64,000 bases of DNA. It comes from CAVRQM01 sp963756975 (GTDB lineage Bacteria; Pseudomonadota; Alphaproteobacteria; Acetobacterales; Acetobacteraceae). Both the position numbers and the translations under genes were made by a program. Positions 16,116 to 26,600 of this stretch are shown in pieces. Location: contig CAVWPS010000002.1 of assembly GCA_963756975.1 (NCBI GenBank), forward strand, positions 1,488,001 to 1,552,000, given 5' to 3'. Positions within the stretch are counted from its first letter, which is position 1, and the number at the start of each line of letters is the position of its first letter. The notes under the pieces were generated by a model. That model ran no database searches, was not told where the DNA came from, and saw nothing but the letters and a program-made list of their open reading frames with translations.

Positions 16116-18405
16116 TCGGAGCCGCTTCCACCGCGCGGACAAGCACCGTCGGCGGCTCCGTCCCGAGTGCGCGGTAGGCGGTGATCGGGCTCTCCACCTT
16201 GTGCTCGTCGAATAGCGCCTTGAACCGCTGGTTCAGTTCCCGTGCCACCGCCCAACGCTGGCTCGGCCGCGTCTTGATCCGCAGCCGCAGCACGTAGGCG
16301 GTGTCGACGAACCGCTCGACGCCCATGACGTCGAGGTCGCCTTCCAGCACGCCGCTCCAGCGCGGTTCGGCCCGCATCGCCCCGGCGACCTGACAGACCA
16401 GCGACGACACCCGGTCCGGCTCCTCGTTCAGCCCGACGGTGAGGTCGATCACCGCGTAGGCGAAATCGCGCGTCATGTTGGTCACCGTCGTCACCGCGCT
16501 GAACGGGACGACATGCACCGCGCCGTCCAGCGCCCGTAGCCGGATGGTGCGGATCGACAGCGCCTCGACCGAGCCGGACAGGCCGCCGAGCGTGACCACA
16601 TCGCCGACCTGCATCGTGTTCTCGAGCAGCAGGAACAGCCCGGTGATGATGTCCTGCACCAGCTTCTGGCTGCCGAAGCCGATCGCGATGCCGACCACGC
16701 CGGCGCCGGCCAGCAGCGGCGCCACGTCGACACCGATTTCCCGCAGCACCGACAATCCGGCGAACAGAATTATCGCGCACAGCAAGGCCGTTCTCAGCAT
16801 CGGCAGCAGCGTGCGTAGCCGGCCGGCGCGGGCCATCTGTTGCGCCGCGTCTAGCCTTGCGAGGTGGCCGGCGACGCCCGCATTCGCCGCCTCCCAGACG
16901 AACGCGGCGGCGGCGAGGGTGATCGCGCAGGTGACCAGGGTGGACGCGACCCGCCCACCGAGGCCGTCGGTCAGCAGGTTCGACATCGCGTCGAGCCCCC
17001 AGGCCTGCAGCAGGATCAGCGCGGCCAGCACCACCAGCAATCCGGTCAGCAACCCGCGCAGCAGCGGCCGGTAGCGTCGCCACGCGCCGCGCAGCCCGAT
17101 CGAAGCGCTGTCGCCGGCCGGGTCCATCGCCGAATGCAGCAGTGCGGACAGGAAGCGCGCGATGCCGACGATCACGATGGTGGACACCAGGCCGCGCAGG
17201 ACCCGGGCAAACCCGTCCGGCGTATCGAGCGCCCAGACGAACCACAGTGCGGCCAGCACGAACAACGCGGCGAAATGCCAGATCTCCGCCGCCCGCGCGC
17301 GGGCCAGCGCCACCATGCCGCCCGCCTCGTCCGGCGGACGGACGACGCGCGCCACGGCGTACCGTGCCTGGAACACCATGCGGCCGAGCAGCACGACCAC
17401 GGCCAGCGCCACGATCCGCACCATCGCGTCGCGCGCCACTTGATACAGCCCGAACACCACGGCGACCTCGATCGCGGCGCGGCCGAAGATCGCGACCGCC
17501 GCAATCTGCCCGAACCAGCCCGCGACCCACGCCGCCGCGCGATCCGGCAATCCGACCAGCCGCAATCTCGGCAATGTGGGCGACAGCAGGGCCGCGACCG
17601 CAACGACCACCGTGCGCCAGATCAGGGTCGCCTCCAGCGCCGCCGTCACGACCTGGTTCGTGCTGTCGCGGTTGCCGAGCCGGGTTTCGAGCAGGCCGTA
17701 ACCGATGGCGGCGATCAGCAGCACCGGCAACACGCTCAGGCCGAACCGCGCCATCGCAAGCGGCAGCCGCCGCAGCAGCAGCACCGCCGTCGTCCGCGCC
17801 CGCCGCTTCCGGGGCACGCCCTCGTAGGCCCGGTCGAGCGTGCCCGCGCGGGCCGCCGGGGCGATGCGGGCGAGCGCGGCGATCGGCCGGCGCAGCAGCC
17901 GCGACGCGGCACTCGCCGAGCCGACCGCGAGCCCCAGGATAAGGAGCAGGTGCCAGGCGGCGTCGGCCACCTCCTCCTTGCTGTCGGGGTCGGTCGCGAG
18001 ATGCTTGATCCACCGGCCGAGCAACGGGAAGTCGGTGATCGCCCGCACGGTCCGCATCAGCGATCGGCCGAGGTCGCGCAACTGCCCCGACACGCCGACG
18101 ACGAGGTCCGCCCCGACGCTGCCCGGTTTCAGCGGCACGGCGATCGGGGCCGGGGCCGCCGCTGGGGCGGTCGAAGGCGCGGCACCCTGGGTCGCCGCCA
18201 GCGTTTGCAGCACCGTCTCCAGCGCCGCCCGGCGTGCCGGATCGCGCAGCGCCTCCAGCGCGGCGCGGGCCGCATCCGGCGACACCGCAGCGGCCGCCGG
18301 TGCGGGCTCGGTCGATGGAGCCGGGGCTACGGGAGCGGAGACCAACGCAGGGGCAGGAGCCGCGGCGGCGAGGAGCAGCATCGGTACAAGCAGGAACGGG
18401 CGCAT
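16108..18405 (-). CDS. Large MscS-family mechanosensitive channel
   Basis: A 765-aa inner-membrane protein. The start at 18405 gives MRPFLLVPMLLLAAAAPAPA, a signal peptide, followed by a Pro/Ala-rich periplasmic segment. About ten or eleven hydrophobic helices follow, then the MscS core near residues 540-740. The pore-helix-like GVVGIAIGFGSQKLVQDIITG leads into FLLLENTMQVGDVVTLGG, SGSVEALSIRTIRLRALDG and a C-terminal alpha/beta vestibule. Multi-helix MscS members protect against osmotic downshock or set thresholds. The start is inferred from the signal peptide because no strong ribosome site is visible. The 3' end overlaps dctA convergently. Confidence 0.85.
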   Translation of the reverse strand: MRPFLLVPMLLLAAAAPAPALVSAPVAPAPSTEPAPAAAAVSPDAARAALEALRDPARRAALETVLQTLAATQGAAPSTAPAAAPAPIAVPLKPGSVGADLVVGVSGQLRDLGRSLMRTVRAITDFPLLGRWIKHLATDPDSKEEVADAAWHLLLILGLAVGSASAASRLLRRPIAALARIAPAARAGTLDRAYEGVPRKRRARTTAVLLLRRLPLAMARFGLSVLPVLLIAAIGYGLLETRLGNRDSTNQVVTAALEATLIWRTVVVAVAALLSPTLPRLRLVGLPDRAAAWVAGWFGQIAAVAIFGRAAIEVAVVFGLYQVARDAMVRIVALAVVVLLGRMVFQARYAVARVVRPPDEAGGMVALARARAAEIWHFAALFVLAALWFVWALDTPDGFARVLRGLVSTIVIVGIARFLSALLHSAMDPAGDSASIGLRGAWRRYRPLLRGLLTGLLVVLAALILLQAWGLDAMSNLLTDGLGGRVASTLVTCAITLAAAAFVWEAANAGVAGHLARLDAAQQMARAGRLRTLLPMLRTALLCAIILFAGLSVLREIGVDVAPLLAGAGVVGIAIGFGSQKLVQDIITGLFLLLENTMQVGDVVTLGGLSGSVEALSIRTIRLRALDGAVHVVPFSAVTTVTNMTRDFAYAVIDLTVGLNEEPDRVSSLVCQVAGAMRAEPRWSGVLEGDLDVMGVERFVDTAYVLRLRIKTRPSQRWAVARELNQRFKALFDEHKVESPITAYRALGTEPPTVLVRAVEAAPIS

Positions 18406-18486
18406 GCGCGGCAGGGGCGCGCAGCCTCCCGACGGTGTCAACCGAACGCCCCTTACGCCCGCGCCCGGGCCGCCCATCTGAGGCGC

Positions 18487-18687
18487 ATGCTCATCTATAT
18501 CGTCGGCGGTCTCACCGCGATCGGCCTGTTCCTGACCCTCGCGACCCTGTTCATGGGCATGCTCGGCCTCGCCGCCGGGTCGGACGGGATGCGGTCCAAC
18601 AACCTGATGCGGTGGCGGGTGACGCTGCAGGGGGCCACGCTGCTGATGTTCGCGTGGCTGGTCTATCTGCTGCGCCAGCCATCCTAA
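18487..18687 (+). CDS. Twin-transmembrane HIG1-domain protein
   Basis: A 66-aa membrane protein beginning MLIYIVGGLTAIGLFLTLA. Two hydrophobic helices flank a short loop SDGMRSNNLMRWRVTLQG, and the second helix ends in WLVYLLRQPS. The SNxLMRWRVxLQ loop is the HIG1 (hypoxia-induced gene) signature found in alphaproteobacterial twin-transmembrane proteins and in mitochondrial Rcf1, where it associates with respiratory complexes. It stands alone, divergent from the MscS gene, and lies 86 nt before etfB. That placement next to electron-transfer flavoprotein genes is consistent with a respiratory role. Confidence 0.8.
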   Translation: MLIYIVGGLTAIGLFLTLATLFMGMLGLAAGSDGMRSNNLMRWRVTLQGATLLMFAWLVYLLRQPS

Positions 18688-18706
18688 AGGCTTGGCGCTC
18701 CGTCGT

Positions 18707-18734
18707 TTGACGCCCATGCGGCGGCCCCATAGCT
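18707..18734 (+). promoter_or_regulatory. Weak candidate promoter upstream of etfB
   Basis: A good -35-like TTGACG at 18707-18712 is followed 15-16 nt later by a poor -10-like CATAGC/ATAGCT. It lies in the 86-bp gap before etfB. The -10 match is weak and the assignment is speculative. Confidence 0.22.
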
Positions 18735-18773
18735 TGCGGCCATGATCCTGCCCCTCGCCACGGAATTCCGGCC

Positions 18774-19527
18774 ATGAAGGTGCTCGTCCCGGTCAAGCGG
18801 GTCGTCGACTACAACGTGAAGGTTCGCGTGAAGGCGGACGGCTCCGGGGTCGAAACCCAGGGCGTCAAGATGTCGATGAACCCGTTCGACGAGATCGCCG
18901 TCGAGGAGGCGGTCCGGCTCAAGGAACGCGGGCAGGCGACCGAGATCATCGCGGTCTCCATGGGCATCGCCGCCTGCGCCGAGACGATCCGCACCGCGCT
19001 GGCCATGGGGGCCGATCGCGGCATCCTGGTCGAGACCGACGTCGAATTGCAGCCGCTCGCGGTCGCCAAGATGTTGCGCGCCCTCGTGGCCCGCGAAAGC
19101 CCCGGTCTGGTCATCATGGGCAAGCAGGCGATCGACGACGACATGAACGCGACCGGGCAGATGCTGGCCGCCCTGCTCGGCTGGTCGCAGGGCACGTTCG
19201 CCTCGAAGCTCACGATCGAGGGCGAGACGGCGACCGTCACGCGCGAGGTCGACGGCGGGCTCGAGACGATCGCGCTGACGCTGCCCGGCGATCGTGACCA
19301 CCGATCTGCGCCTGAACGAGCCGCGCTACGCGAGCCTGCCGAACATCATGAAGGCGCGCAAAAAGCCGATCGAGACGATCAAGCCGGCCGATCTCGGCGT
19401 CGATCCGGCCCCGCGTCTGACCCTGGTCGGCGTCGCCGAGCCGCCGCGCCGTTCCGCCGGTGCGCGGGTCGCGACGGTCGCCGAGCTGGTCTCCAAGCTG
19501 CGCCTCGAAGCGAAAGTCATTCCGTGA
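18774..19527 (+). CDS. etfB: Electron transfer flavoprotein beta subunit, split by one extra base
   Basis: EtfB pairs with EtfA to carry electrons from acyl-CoA and other dehydrogenases to ETF:quinone oxidoreductase. The first frame starts MKVLVPVKRVVDYNVKVRVK and includes MNPFDEIAVEEAVRLKE, VIMGKQAIDDDMNATGQM and VTREVDGGLETIALTLP. The remainder, VTTDLRLNEPRYASLPNIMKAR to LRLEAKVIP, lies one frame on. An extra C in CTGCCCGGCG (19284-19286) accounts for it. The corrected product is 250 aa, standard for EtfB. The stop overlaps the etfA GTG. Reading straight through without noticing this produces a spurious 857-aa frame. Confidence 0.9.
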
Positions 19528-20463
19528 CGGTCCTCGTCCTCCTCGACCACGACGCCGCCGGCATCAAGCAGCCGTCCCGCTCCGCCCTCGCCGCCGCCTC
19601 CCGCCTCGGTGCCGGGGTCGACGTGCTCGTCGCCGGCACCGGCGTCGATGCCGCCGCCGCCGCCGCCGCCGCCCTTCCGGGGGTCGCGCGCGTGCTGAAG
19701 GCGCAGGGCGGCGCTTACGATCACGCGCTGGCCGAGCCGATGGCCGCCCTGCTGGTCGCACTCGCACCCGGCTACACCCACGTGCTCGCCGCCTCGACCG
19801 CTGTCGGCAAGAACGTCATGCCGCGCGTGGCCGCCCTGATCGACAGCCAGCCGATCAGCGACATCTGCGCGGTCGTGGACGCCGACACGTTCGTCCGCCC
19901 GATCTTCGCCGGCAACGCGCTCGCGACCGTCCGCAGCAGCGACGCGGTGAAGATCATCACCGTGCGCGCGGCGAGCTTCGATCCCGTGGCCACGACCGGC
20001 GGGCCAGGCCCCGATCGAGGACGCGCCCGAAGTCGCGGACCCCGGCATCTCCCGCTTCGTGTCCGCCGACCTGTCGAAATCGGCCCGTCCCGAACTGACC
20101 GCCGCCAAGATCGTCGTCTCCGGCGGGCGCGGCATGGCGAACGGCGAGAATTTCAAGCTGCTCGACCCGATCGCGGACAAACTGGGCGCCGCCGTCGGGG
20201 CATCCCGCGCGGCGGTCGATGCGGGCTACGTGTCCAACGACCATCAGGTCGGCCAGACCGGCAAGATCGTCGCCCCCGACCTTTATCTGGCAATCGGCAT
20301 TTCGGGCGCGATCCAGCATCTGGCCGGGATGAAGGACAGCAAGGTGATCGTCGCGATCAACAAGGACGAGGACGCGCCGATCTTCCAGGTCGCCGATTAC
20401 GGCCTCGTCGCCGACCTGTTCACCGCACTTCCCGAATTGTCGGCGGAGCTGGAACGCGCATGA
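19524..20463 (+). CDS. etfA: Electron transfer flavoprotein alpha subunit, split by one extra base
   Basis: EtfA binds the FAD of the ETF heterodimer. The first part (MTVLVLLDHDAAGIKQPSRS to RAASFDPVATTG) and the second (ISRFVSADLSKSARPELTAA to LPELSAELERA) are in adjacent frames. An extra G in GGCGGGCC near 20001-20003 explains it, and the corrected product is 312 aa. The FAD domain shows VVSGGRGM, YVSNDHQVGQTGKIVAPDLYLAIGISGAIQH and SKVIVAINKDEDAPIFQVADYG. A run of eight GCC codons (about 19650-19672) encodes a poly-Ala stretch. The GTG start overlaps the etfB stop and the stop overlaps the next ATG. Confidence 0.9.
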
Positions 20464-21347
20464 CCGACGCGGCCCCCATCATGCGCGTCGGTGTCGTCGG
20501 CGCGGGACAGATGGGGGCCGGGATCGCCCAGGTCTGCGCCATGTCTGGCCTGGACGTCCTGCTGTTCGACGCCCGCGCCGACGCGGCCGGCACCGCGCGG
20601 GACGCGATCGGGCGCAGGATGGACGGCCAGATCGCCAAGGGTGCCATGCAGCAATCGGCGCGCGACGAGGCCATGGGCCGGATCGCCGTCGCCGCCGACA
20701 TTGCCGAGATGGGCGACCGCGAACTGGTGGTCGAAGCGGTGACCGAGCGCGAGGCGGCCAAGCGCGCCGTCTATGCCGCGCTGACCCCGCATCTGTCGGC
20801 CGCCTGCCTGCTCGCGTCCAACACGTCGTCGATTTCGATCACCCGCCTCGGTGCCGCGTCCGACCGCCCGGACCGCTTCATCGGGATGCACTTCATGTAT
20901 CCCGCGCCGAAGATGAAGCTGATCGAGATCATTCGCGGCATCGCGACCGGGGAGCCCGCGTTCCAGGCGACCGTCGCCCTGTCGGAGCGGCTCGGCAAGA
21001 CGGTCGCGGTGAGCGAGGATTTCCCGGCCTTCATCGTCAACCGCGTGCTGGTCCCGATGATCAACGAGGCGGTCTACGCGCTTCACGAGGGCGTCGGCTC
21101 GATCTCGGCGATCGACGGCGCGATGCGGCTCGGTGCCAACCACCCGATGGGCCCGCTGGAGCTGGCGGACTTCATCGGCCTCGATACGTGCCTGTCGATC
21201 ATGCAAGTGCTGCACGAGGGGCTGGGCGACGGCAAATACCGTCCGTGCCCGCTGCTGGTGAAATATGTCGAGGCCGGATGGCTCGGCCGCAAGACCGGGC
21301 GCGGGTTCTACGACCACACCCACACGCCGCCGCGCCCGACCCGCTAG
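20460..21347 (+). CDS. hbd: 3-hydroxybutyryl-CoA dehydrogenase
   Basis: A 295-aa NAD(P)-dependent dehydrogenase that interconverts 3-hydroxybutyryl-CoA and acetoacetyl-CoA. The Rossmann motif VGVVGAGQMGAGIAQVCAMSG lies at about residues 10-30. ELVVEAVTERE, LASNTSSISITRLG and the catalytic His in FIGMHFMYPAPKMKLIEIIRG follow. The C-terminal dimer domain has AFIVNRVLVPMINEAVYALHEG, GPLELADFIGLDTCL and KTGRGFYDH. Length and order are normal. It overlaps etfA by 4 bp. The trio etfB-etfA-hbd suits fatty acid or polyhydroxybutyrate metabolism. Confidence 0.93.
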   Translation: MTDAAPIMRVGVVGAGQMGAGIAQVCAMSGLDVLLFDARADAAGTARDAIGRRMDGQIAKGAMQQSARDEAMGRIAVAADIAEMGDRELVVEAVTEREAAKRAVYAALTPHLSAACLLASNTSSISITRLGAASDRPDRFIGMHFMYPAPKMKLIEIIRGIATGEPAFQATVALSERLGKTVAVSEDFPAFIVNRVLVPMINEAVYALHEGVGSISAIDGAMRLGANHPMGPLELADFIGLDTCLSIMQVLHEGLGDGKYRPCPLLVKYVEAGWLGRKTGRGFYDHTHTPPRPTR

Positions 21348-21362
21348 CGCGTTTCGCGGCTT

Positions 21363-21376
21363 GCCCCGGGCGGGGC
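21363..21376 (+). terminator. GC-rich hairpin after hbd
   Basis: GCCCC, a 4-nt loop (GGGC), then GGGGC form a perfect 5-bp stem 15 nt downstream of the hbd stop. No T-tract follows, so it would act at most as an RNA-stabilising hairpin or part of a Rho-dependent end. Confidence 0.3.
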
Positions 21377-21421
21377 GTTGGACGATGAACGGCCGGCGTT
21401 GATCCGGAGGGAGTTGCCGTC

Positions 21422-22261
21422 ATGTCGTGGGCCATCCAGACCACCGCCGCGCGGGTGCCGGACACGGCCCCGGTCGTCACGCCGGTGTCGGCACCGGTCT
21501 CGGTCCCGTCTCCGGTGGCGAACTCCGCGACGTCCGTGCCCGATCTGGAGGGCGAACCCTATCTGATGTTTTTGGAGCGGCTGCACGGCGCGTTGAAGCC
21601 GAAGACGTATTTCGAAGTCGGCACCTACGACGGCGAGTCCCTCGTGCTCGCGAACTGCGCCTCGATCTCGGTCGATCCCGGCTTCCGCCCGTTGAGCGGC
21701 CGCATCGGGTCCAAGCCGTTCTGCGGGTTCTATCAGATGCGAAGCGACGATTTTTTCGCCGCGCACTCGCCGACCGCGATCTTCGGCCGACCGGTCGACC
21801 TCGCGTTCCTGGACGGGCTGCACTTCGCCGAGGCGCTGCTTCGAGACTTCATCAACACCGAACGGCACTGCAAGCCGAACTCGATCATCGCCCTGCACGA
21901 TTGCGTTCCGGTCGACGTCTACATCGCGGATCGCGACGGTTCGTCCGACCGGCGCTCGCGCCTCGGCACGCACCCGGATTGGTGGACGGGCGACGTCTGG
22001 AAGCTGATCCCGCTGCTCCGGCGGCTGCGACCCGACCTGTCGATCCACGTCTACGACGCGAGCGCCACCGGGCTCGTGCTGATCACCAACCTCGATCCGG
22101 CGAGCACGGTGCTGCAATCGACCTACGCCGCGAGCTTGCGCGAGATCCGGGCCATGGACCTCGAAGCGTACGGGATCCGGCGCTTCATCGACGAATTGCG
22201 GCTGGAGCGGACCGCGGATTACCGGATCGAGGCCGACTTCGCCGCCCGGTTCTGGCTGTAG
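21422..22261 (+). CDS. Class I SAM-dependent methyltransferase-like protein of a glycan cluster
   Basis: A 279-aa protein with a Pro/Val-rich N-terminal ~40 residues, then a methyltransferase_24-like core. It has KTYFEVGTYDGESLVLANC (motif I), ISVDPGF, PVDLAFLDGLHFAEALLRDF and SIIALHDCVPVDVYIADRD, and ends in an alpha/beta tail. The D-G-x-H and LHDC blocks are typical of sugar or acyl methyltransferases found in O-antigen clusters. Motif I is a variant (EVGTYDGES), so SAM binding is probable, not certain. ATG 21422 has GGAGGG upstream at about 9 nt. It lies 24 nt before a GT61 gene, repeating the arrangement at 6.9-8.6 kb. Confidence 0.72.
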   Translation: MSWAIQTTAARVPDTAPVVTPVSAPVSVPSPVANSATSVPDLEGEPYLMFLERLHGALKPKTYFEVGTYDGESLVLANCASISVDPGFRPLSGRIGSKPFCGFYQMRSDDFFAAHSPTAIFGRPVDLAFLDGLHFAEALLRDFINTERHCKPNSIIALHDCVPVDVYIADRDGSSDRRSRLGTHPDWWTGDVWKLIPLLRRLRPDLSIHVYDASATGLVLITNLDPASTVLQSTYAASLREIRAMDLEAYGIRRFIDELRLERTADYRIEADFAARFWL

Positions 22262-22285
22262 GCTCGGACGCTGCCGTCGTCCGCC

Positions 22286-23518
22286 ATGGGTGAGGCCGTC
22301 GCCGAGCGGAGTGCCGCCGGATCGCCGCCCGCGCTGGGCGCGTTCCGGTGGAGCGATCTGCCGCGCGAGATGTCGCTGTCCGGTGCGATCGCAAAGTTCG
22401 GTGGGGAGCGTCGGGACGACACCGCGTTCCTGCACGCGCCGCGCCGTCAGGTGGCGCTGACCCCGCGCGGCGTGCATGTCGGGTCCGGCGTGTTCGGACC
22501 GGGTCACTCGCCGGTCATGACCGACGACCCGCGCGGCCGGTCCATCACCCGCGAGATCGCGAGCGTGCTGCTGCACGACGCACGGTTCGTCGCCAGCTCG
22601 ATGTCGATCGTCGACCGGACCGGCCGCATCTTCCACGACGGTCTCGACAACATCGGCGGCCCGAACGGATTGCCCGATTTCGACGGTCACTACCGCCGCG
22701 ACGCGACCGGCGGATTGCATCTCGGTCCCGAGTTCGACCATCCGCTCGACCTCGATTGCGTCGCCATGCCGGTCTGCGGCGTCGGATTTCCGAATTACGG
22801 GCACTTCCTGTTCGACGGCCTGCCGCTCGCCGTCCTGTATCGCCAGATCATGCCGCGCCTGCGCATCCGCCTCGTCGGCCAGCGCCTCGGTGTCTGGCAG
22901 CGCGCGATCTTGGCGGAGCTCGACCTGCTCGATGATTACATCGAGGTGCTGCAGCCGGTCCGCTTCCGCCACATGATCGCCAGCACGATGCTGTCGATGC
23001 ATGTCGCCTATCCGACGGCTTTCATTCGGCCGCTCTACGATGGCCTAAGATTTCGGCACGGCGTTCCCGCGTCGGAGGGTAGCCGCAAGCTGTTCCTCAG
23101 CCGCGCCGGCGATGTCGGCCGCCGCGTGCTGCGAAACCGCGCGGCGGTCGAACAGCGCATGCACAGCCTCGGCTTCCGGGTCGTTCGGCCGGAACTTCTG
23201 TCGTTCACCGACCAGATCGCGTTGATGTCCACGGCCGAGATCGTCGTCGCGGAATCCGGCGCGGCGATGGCCAATCTCGGCTTCTGTCCACCGGGCACGC
23301 GGGTGCTCGAAATCCAGCCCGAGCGGTTCGTGGAGAACTGGACGCGGGGGATGTGCTTCCACTTCGGCCATGAGTGGAACATCTACCTGGCGCGGGTCGA
23401 CAGCCCGATGATTCCGGACGCGGCCGGAACTGCCACCGATCCCCGGCAGGTGTTCTCGTTCGCGGTCGATCCGGACGATCTCGCCGCCGCGATCGAGCGG
23501 GTCGAGGCTCATGGCTAG
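22286..23518 (+). CDS. GT61-family (DUF563) glycosyltransferase
   Basis: A 410-aa protein. The first GT61 block is GFPNYGHFLFDGLPLAVLY at about residues 172-190, and the second is AEIVVAESGAAMANLGFCPPG near residue 330. KLFLSRAGDVGRRVLRNRAA, before the second block, corresponds to the donor-site region. GT61 enzymes transfer sugars in an inverting manner. The sugar and acceptor are unknown. The first ~100 residues have no recognised feature. It follows the methyltransferase by 24 nt and is followed 116 nt later by the three-unit GT61 gene on the same strand. Confidence 0.78.
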   Translation: MGEAVAERSAAGSPPALGAFRWSDLPREMSLSGAIAKFGGERRDDTAFLHAPRRQVALTPRGVHVGSGVFGPGHSPVMTDDPRGRSITREIASVLLHDARFVASSMSIVDRTGRIFHDGLDNIGGPNGLPDFDGHYRRDATGGLHLGPEFDHPLDLDCVAMPVCGVGFPNYGHFLFDGLPLAVLYRQIMPRLRIRLVGQRLGVWQRAILAELDLLDDYIEVLQPVRFRHMIASTMLSMHVAYPTAFIRPLYDGLRFRHGVPASEGSRKLFLSRAGDVGRRVLRNRAAVEQRMHSLGFRVVRPELLSFTDQIALMSTAEIVVAESGAAMANLGFCPPGTRVLEIQPERFVENWTRGMCFHFGHEWNIYLARVDSPMIPDAAGTATDPRQVFSFAVDPDDLAAAIERVEAHG

Positions 23519-23634
23519 AACCGTGCCGCGAGCGCCGGAATCATGTATGACAACTCACTGAAAGCCAGCCCTCTCGCCACTCCGGGCGGCTTCAGGCACC
23601 GATCACCGCTCTACCTCAAGCCAGTCCGGATGCC

Positions 23635-26600
23635 ATGCCCGTTCACGATCTGACCTTCGAGCGCCTGCTGGACCTGTCGGAGTTCGCCACCGGCGATACC
23701 CCACGCCGGTTCGACCTGTTCGCCGGCGGCCTGTCGATGCCGGAAGCTCCGGTGCGGCTGCTCGGCACCGATGGCGTGCTGCGCGAAGGCGAAATGCAAT
23801 ATCGCTCGGCCCTGCCGCCGGTCAGCCTGTATTCGCTGCCCGGCCACGTCATCGGTGGCGGCGGGGCCGCGCGCGGACACGGGGCAAGCCGCAGCGTGTT
23901 CTGGCGGGAAGACTGCATCCCGAACTATTTCAGGGACGCGTTCGCCCAGGCCCAAGATGCCGAGGCGGAACCGGTCGACCATCCGCCGCACGAGTGGGCC
24001 GGATCGCTCGGCGACCCGTCGGCCGAAATCGTCGACTACGACCACCCGATCGCGATCGTTGCGCATCGGAACTCGATCTACGGCCACGCCCTGCTCGAAA
24101 TGCTCCCGAAAGCTTGGCTGATCGGGCAACTCGCGCGCATGGGCCGGAAGCTGCACGTGGCCCTCGATGCCGACGCGCCGGCGTGGCTGTCCGGAATGAT
24201 CGGCGTGTTCGTGCCGCCCGAGAGGATCATCCGCTACGACGCGCGTCGGCAGGTGCTGCGAACGCCGGCCGTGGTCGTGCCGTCGATGATGCAGCTCGAT
24301 TACTATCTGCATCCCGCGTTCAACTTGCTGGTCGAGGACCTGCTCGACCGCGTGCTCGGCCTCGGCAAGCGGCCCGATCCAGTCCGCCGCCTCGTCCTGT
24401 CGCGCGGCGGCCTCGGCGAATTGTCGATGCTGGCCAATGCCGACGCGTTCGAGAATCGGCTCGCCGCCGCCGGGTTCGAAATCCTGCGGCCCGAGACGAT
24501 GCCGTTCGACGAGCAGCTGCGCGCGTACGCCGGCGCCCGGGTGATCGTGTCCGAATACGGCTCGGCGACCCACAACGCGCTGTTCGCCCCGGCCGGCAGC
24601 ACGCACGTCGTCATCAACCGCATCAACGGCTTGCAGGAGCGGATCGCGGCTCTGCGGGGCCAGCCGTTGAGCTTCGTCGAGCCGGAGGGCGGCTGGATCA
24701 AGCGGGTCAACGGCGACCGGTCCACATGGCGGCGGGCGGCGATCGACCCCGACGCGGTGCTGCGGCTGATCGATACGATGGAGCGGCCGCGCACGGCGGC
24801 CGGCCAGCCCGCGCCGATACCGGTCACGCGTGAGACGATGGTGATCGAAGGCTATGTCACCGGACTAGACGACGGCGGGGAGAAGCCGGTGCTGGCGCCG
24901 ATGGCGGAGGTCGCCCTTCCCGCGTTCGTCGTCCACGAACCGGTCGATCCGGCGGTCGCGCCGTTCGCCCGGCTGTTCCAGCCCAACGCACCGCGCCACT
25001 ACACCGCCCAGCCGGTGCTGTGCGCGCGGCTCGGCGGCGCAAGCCTGCTCGGCGACAGCGGACTCGTGCTGTGGCGCGGCAAAATCCCGAGCGACACAGC
25101 CGACCGCGCCGACTGGGACCGCGCGGCGGGGATTCAGCTCGCGGCCGGCCCGAACGGCCGCCCCGCTCCGGTCGCGTTCGACAAGCGGAGCCACCCGGGG
25201 CAGGCGCTCTACCAGGCGTTTACCGGACGGTGGCTCGACGATGCGGCATTCCTGGTCGAATGCCTGCCCAGGCTGGTCGCCTACACCCGCCTGACCGGGC
25301 CGGGGACGGTCGCCGCGGCGGTTCTGCCCGCATCGCCGCCCGGTTCAATCCAGCAACGGGCGCTGGACCTGCTCGGCGTGCCGGGGGTCGAGACGATCGG
25401 CCCGGACCAGGTCGTGACCGGTGGCACGGTATGGCTGCCGAGCGGAATCGACCCGTGGCAGCCGACCCCATTCGTAATCGAGGCCGCCCGCGCGCTCGCC
25501 GATCGCGTCCCCCCGGCGCAGGTTCCGACCCCGCGCCGCCTCTACCTGCGCGCGCCCCGCGACGCCCGTCCCCCGCTGCGCGGGTTCGAGGCGCTGGCGC
25601 CGGTTCTGGCAAAACACGGGTTCGAGGCGGTGACGCTGGCCGAATACGATCTGGATACGCGGATCCGGCTGATGCGCGGGGCCGAGATCATCGTGACCGA
25701 GGCCGCCGCCGGGTCGGCGCACGTGATGTTCTGCCGGCCGGGCGCGCAGGTGCTGGAACTGTTCAATCCGGTGTTCGTGCAGCCGGCGACGTACACGCTC
25801 GCCGCCCTCGCGGGCCTCGGCTTCGGCTACCTCGTCGGGAGCCACGTGCCCGATCCGGGCTTCGAGCAACCGGGCCTCGCCAGCGCCTACACGATCTCGC
25901 CGGAACGCCTCGACGCCGCCATCGGCGCGCTGCCCCGGACCGCGCTCGCGGCACCGCCTCAAACTCAACCCGCGCCGCGACCGGCACCTCCGCCCATCGC
26001 GCCACCGGTGGCGGCCGCACCCCAGAACGCCGACCCGGCACTACCGTCGGCGATCCCCCGCCCGTTCTTCGCCGCACCGGCGTTGCCCGAGCAGGAGCGC
26101 ACGGCACCCACGGTCGCGGTCGTGGCACGGACCGGCGTCTCGCTCGACGGGCACGGGGTCGTGCGGCCGGCGGCGGCCGGCGACACGGCGCTGCCGGGCG
26201 ACGTGATCGCGACGCTGGCGCCGGCCGGCACCGACCCGCTGCTCGGCGCGCTGCCCAGGCTGATCGCGGCCCGGCTGCTGCGCGAGAAGAACCCGGACGC
26301 GCGGATCGTGCTGCCGCTGAGCGGGCCGGTGCGGCGGATCTCGGAACTGCTCGGCATGATCGACGGCTCGGTCGTGCTGTCGCCGGACGCGGCGGTCACC
26401 GCCGACCGGCTCTGGGTCGTCGGCGGGCTGGACCTCTCGCCCGATACCCTGCCGCCCGAGCTGTTCCGCCGCGCCGGCGCGGCACTCCGCGACGCGGTGC
26501 CGGCGACCGATGCGGAGGGCATGGGCCTGATCCCGTCGCGCATCCTGATCTGCGCCGCCCAGCCGGACACGATGCTGGAGAATGCCCTGTCGGCGCACGG

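Noticed and set aside
19650..19672. GCC trinucleotide run in etfA as a possible phase-variable repeat
   Set aside because: A multiple of three encoding poly-Ala keeps frame, and lies away from the actual frameshift. It fits high-GC codon use.
18774..21347. An apparent 857-aa EtfB-EtfA-Hbd fusion
   Set aside because: It is produced by two single-base insertions, each leaving a missing C-terminus that is found one frame over. The normal order is three overlapping genes.
23543..23653. A 36-codon frame (MYDNSLKAS...) upstream of the triple GT61 gene
   Set aside because: It has no ribosome site, no recognisable motif, and overlaps the next gene start. It is possible as a leader peptide but unsupported.
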